Shown here: positions 5,769-7,796 of the stretch, piece after piece
Position numbering within the stretch: position 1 is the first letter of the stretch
Layout: each line of letters opens with the position of its first letter
Assembly: GCA_903879975.1 (NCBI GenBank)
Contig: CAIRNL010000867.1
Coordinates: 1-7,796 of the forward strand
Source: an uncultured Chloroflexota bacterium
GTDB taxonomy: Bacteria > Chloroflexota > Anaerolineae > Caldilineales > Caldilineaceae
Direction of reading: 5' to 3'
DNA length: 7,796 nucleotides
Made by a program: the position numbers and the translations under genes
Notes under the pieces: model-generated
Told to the model about the DNA's origin: nothing
What the model saw: only the letters and a program-made list of their open reading frames with translations
Database searches by the model: none

Positions 5769-5810
5769 AAGAAGAGGGCAGAGAGCGTTTGATCTCTGCC
5801 CTCTTCTTTT
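5769..5810 (+). terminator. Intrinsic terminator of the ribosomal protein operon
   Basis: A perfect 16-bp stem, 5769-5784 with 5793-5808, encloses the 8-nt loop GCGTTTGA. The right arm ends in a CTTCTTTT run, giving a short U tract on the plus strand; the left arm is correspondingly A/G-rich. It starts 22 nt after the rpmE stop codon and separates rpmE from tdk. Confidence 0.92.
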
Positions 5811-5838
5811 GAGCGTCGGTGCCGACTGGCCGTATCAA
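5809..5838 (+). promoter_or_regulatory. Possible tdk promoter
   Basis: TTGAGC (5809-5814) and TATCAA (5833-5838) are 18 bp apart and match the sigma70 consensus at 4 of 6 positions each. The spacer holds a palindrome, GTCGG-TG-CCGAC (5815-5826). A promoter is expected here because a strong terminator lies directly upstream, but the match is modest. Confidence 0.35.
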
Positions 5839-5910
5839 GCACAGAGAGCGGGAATTCAGCGACGGTCGCATCTCCTGTCCAGCGCACAGCACACAGAGGA
5901 CGAGCACTCC

Positions 5911-6498
5911 ATGCATCAGCAACCTTCCGGCGGTTGGCTGGAACTGATCTGCGGCTCCATGTTCAGCGGCAAGACTGAGGAACTGCTGCGGCGTATTCGC
6001 CGCGCAGAAATCGCTCGCCGCAAAGTTCAGATCTTCAAACCAGCGATCGACAACCGCTACGGTCTGGTGCGCGTGGCCTCCCACAACGGCGTAGCGCGTG
6101 AAGATGCGGTCGTTGTGGCCCGTGCACAGGATATCCTCGACCGGTTAGAGGACGATACCGAAGTGGTGGCCATCGACGAGATCCAGTTCTTCGACATTGC
6201 CGTCAGCCACGTCTGCACGGTCTTGGCAGGGCGTGGGCTGCGTGTCATCGGGGCCGGACTCGACCAAGATTTTCGCGGCGAACCTTTTGGCCCGATGCCC
6301 ACCCTGATGGCGTTGGCCGAATATGTGGACAAACTGCAGGCGATCTGTGTCGTCTGTGGTGCAGCAGCGAGCCGCACCCAACGGCTCATCGACGGCCGGC
6401 CTGCGCGTTACGACGATCCCGTCATCCTTGTCGGCGGCAGTGAGAGCTATGAGGCGCGCTGTCGATGCTGCCATGAAGTGCCAGGAGCGCCGCGCTAA
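5911..6498 (+). CDS. tdk: Thymidine kinase, type II
   Basis: 195 aa. It phosphorylates thymidine (and deoxyuridine) with ATP for dTMP salvage in the cytosol. Residues 15-22 are the P-loop GSMFSGKT. IFKPAIDNRY at 41-50 is family typical. The Walker-B-like IDEIQFFD at 88-95 supplies the catalytic Glu90; the usual form is DEAQFF, so the Ile is a mild variant. The DQDFRGEPFGPMPTLMALAE segment at 118-137 follows. The zinc site is C146/C149 (CVVC) and C184/C187 (CRCC), and the substrate-binding lasso is GGSESYEARC at 175-184. I chose ATG 5911 with GAGGA at 5896-5900; the frame is open upstream to a TTG at 5809, but that would start inside the terminator and lacks family similarity. rpmE-tdk adjacency is common in several phyla, usually with prfA next. 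Here a deacetylase gene follows instead. Confidence 0.95.
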   Translation: MHQQPSGGWLELICGSMFSGKTEELLRRIRRAEIARRKVQIFKPAIDNRYGLVRVASHNGVAREDAVVVARAQDILDRLEDDTEVVAIDEIQFFDIAVSHVCTVLAGRGLRVIGAGLDQDFRGEPFGPMPTLMALAEYVDKLQAICVVCGAAASRTQRLIDGRPARYDDPVILVGGSESYEARCRCCHEVPGAPR

Positions 6499-6603
6499 GT
6501 CACAGGATTGAGAAAGCAGGATTTTCGGGCAGCGTCGCCGCCGCGAGGGCGAACTGGCAAACTCGTGGTTTCTATCGACCTTTCCTTTTGCTGGAATCTT
6601 GTC

Positions 6604-7518
6604 ATGGCGCTGCCGATTGTCTACAATCCCGACCACGTTGCGCCGCTGCCGCCTGGCCATCGTTTTCCCATGGGCAAATTCGAGAAGGTCTATGAGTGGC
6701 TCGTGCGAGATGGTGTGGCCACGCTCGACCAATTTCATTGTGCGTCGCCTGCGTCCTTTGCGGAAGTCACCCTGGCACACGACCCGGCCTATGTGCGCGC
6801 CTATACGGAGGGAGAGCTTGATGAGCGGTCCATGCGGCGCATTGGTTTTCCATGGAGCGAGGCGCTGGTACGGCGCACCTTCACGGCGCTGGGCAGCACC
6901 CTGTTGGCAGCAGAACTGGCGCTGGAGCACGGGTTGGCGTGCAGCACAGCTGGCGGGACGCACCATGCGTTCCACGCTGCCGGCTCTGGCTATTGCATCT
7001 TCAACGACCTAGCGGTCGCGGCGCGCTGGCTGCAGCGCAGAGGGCTGGCACAGCGCGCCCTCATCGTCGATCTGGACGTGCACCAAGGCGACGGCACAGC
7101 GAGCATCCTGCGCGACGATGCCGAGCTGGTCACTTTCTCCATGCACTGCGACGCCAATTTCCCGTTTCGCAAGGAAGTGAGCGACGTGGACGTTGCATTG
7201 CCCGTCGGCACGGAGGATACGACCTATCTGGCGGCGCTGGCGGCCCACCTGCCTGACCTGCTGGCACAGGTAAGGCCTGACATCGTGCTCTACGATGCCG
7301 GGGTCGACCCGCATCGCGACGATGCGTTGGGCAAGCTGGCGCTCAGCGACGACGGCCTCCTGCGTCGTGACCGCTACGTGTTGGAGACGTGCATGCGCCG
7401 CAGCATCCCTGTCGCCACCGTGATCGGCGGCGGTTACAGCAGGGACATCGACCTGTTAGGGCGGCGCCACACCCTCATCCACCGTGCGGCCAGCGAAGTC
7501 TGGCGACAGCAGGCATAG
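6604..7518 (+). CDS. Histone deacetylase superfamily protein, class IV (HDAC11-like)
   Basis: 304 aa, the usual length for bacterial class IV deacetylases. The N-terminus has the class-typical LPPGHRFPMGKFEKVYEWL. The active site is complete: the His dyad H120-H121 (GGTHHAF), zinc ligands D158 and H160 (VDLDVHQGDGT) and D235 (YDAGVDPH), and Tyr278 in GGGY. Members hydrolyse acyl groups from lysine or small amines; in bacteria the substrate is seldom known. ATG 6604 has GGAA at 6593-6596, 7 nt upstream. The frame extends to a TTG at 6508, but those 32 residues look unlike the family and are probably untranslated. It starts 105 nt after tdk on the same strand and may be read from the same promoter. 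No functional link to tdk is evident. The 39-nt gap to the convergent gene holds no obvious terminator. Confidence 0.93.
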   Translation: MALPIVYNPDHVAPLPPGHRFPMGKFEKVYEWLVRDGVATLDQFHCASPASFAEVTLAHDPAYVRAYTEGELDERSMRRIGFPWSEALVRRTFTALGSTLLAAELALEHGLACSTAGGTHHAFHAAGSGYCIFNDLAVAARWLQRRGLAQRALIVDLDVHQGDGTASILRDDAELVTFSMHCDANFPFRKEVSDVDVALPVGTEDTTYLAALAAHLPDLLAQVRPDIVLYDAGVDPHRDDALGKLALSDDGLLRRDRYVLETCMRRSIPVATVIGGGYSRDIDLLGRRHTLIHRAASEVWRQQA

Positions 7519-7557
7519 AGCGGCCCCTCACAGACCCTTTCCCCCTGGCCGACCCGC

Positions 7558-7796
7558 CTACAGGGGCGGCATGAAGCGCCCATCGGCTGCAGCCCAGCCG
7601 CCATCGACGAAAAAGAGCGTGCCGGTGACATAGGAACTGGCGTCGGAAGCCAGAAAGACCACTGCGCCAGCCATTTCGTCGGCGCGCGCCCAGCGCTTCA
7701 AGATACTCTTATCGGCGTAGGCCTGGTACCACTGCGGATTCTGCTTGATGGGTGCAGTCAGCGGGGTGTCGACCACACCCGGGGCGACGGCATTGG
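7558..7796 (-). CDS. Short-chain dehydrogenase/reductase (SDR), C-terminal part only
   Basis: 78 residues are visible up to the TAG at 7560-7558; the 5' part lies beyond the right edge, and the frame stays open to it. The segment starts at NAVAPGVVDTPL, the conserved N-x-V-x-PG-x-V-x-T stretch after the catalytic YxxxK helix of classical SDRs. It ends with the family hallmark DEMAGAVVFLASDASSYVTGTLFFVDGGW plus a short tail, AAADGRFMPPL. Classical SDRs are NAD(P)H-dependent oxidoreductases of about 250 residues. The Rossmann glycine motif and the Ser/Tyr/Lys catalytic residues are outside the window, so cofactor and substrate cannot be judged. It converges on the deacetylase gene. Confidence 0.9.
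   Translation of the reverse strand, partial: NAVAPGVVDTPLTAPIKQNPQWYQAYADKSILKRWARADEMAGAVVFLASDASSYVTGTLFFVDGGWAAADGRFMPPL

Noticed and set aside
5809..5910. N-terminal extension of thymidine kinase from TTG 5809
   Set aside because: It would start within the terminator's U tract, the 34 residues have no family similarity, and ATG 5911 has its own Shine-Dalgarno and gives the normal length.
6508..6603. N-terminal extension of the deacetylase from TTG 6508
   Set aside because: The 32 residues are unlike the family, which normally starts just before the LPIVYNPDH-type strand; ATG 6604 has an adequate RBS.
6145..6975. 276-residue minus-strand open frame opposite tdk and the deacetylase
   Set aside because: It lies antisense to two well-supported genes with intact catalytic motifs and has a composition typical of a GC-rich shadow frame.
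1..7796. CRISPR arrays, tRNA or rRNA genes, insertion sequences, toxin-antitoxin pairs
   Set aside because: I looked for regularly spaced repeats, terminal inverted repeats, transposase motifs and RNA gene signatures and saw none that I could support.

Overview
The window is a GC-rich bacterial chromosome segment with two divergent gene blocks. The closest fit I can argue is Chloroflexota (Anaerolineae/Caldilineae-like). The arguments are the run rplU-rpmA-rpmE, a zinc-type bL31 with a long charged C-terminal tail, a following type II thymidine kinase, and a DevC/FtsX-like permease of the kind common in Chloroflexota and Actinobacteriota. This assignment is inference; there is no rRNA or other firm marker in the window.

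Left block, minus strand (1-4406). Reading in the direction of transcription, it holds a TetR-family repressor, a TetA-like MFS drug/H+ antiporter, a HlyD/MacA-type membrane fusion protein, and the first 298 codons of a MacB/DevC-type ABC permease that runs off the left edge. It looks like a repressor-controlled efflux operon in which an MFS pump sits beside a periplasmic-adaptor/ABC export system. An ABC ATPase would be expected just beyond the left edge. Two copies of an inverted repeat (CTACC-N8-GGTAG) lie 47 bp apart upstream of tetR and are the likely operators.

Divergent control region (4407-4785). It contains the two putative operators, an imperfect 14-bp direct repeat, a weak promoter for the tetR operon, a bulged inverted repeat, and a strong sigma70-like promoter for the ribosomal genes (TTGACC-18-TATACT). 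A perfect inverted repeat covers the -35 element of that promoter. A leader of about 155 nt with two predicted stem-loops precedes rplU.

Right block, plus strand (4786-7518). rplU (bL21), rpmA (bL27) and rpmE (bL31) form a tight operon that ends in a textbook intrinsic terminator with a 16-bp perfect stem. Then come tdk (thymidine kinase, dTMP salvage) and a class IV (HDAC11-like) deacetylase with all metal-binding and catalytic residues present. At the right edge, convergent on the minus strand, is the C-terminal end of a short-chain dehydrogenase/reductase.

Most of the window is recognisable and I saw no clearly new multi-gene system. The items most worth a second look are the dual operator and mixed MFS/ABC efflux operon, the structured rplU leader with its palindrome-covered promoter, and the extended bL31.
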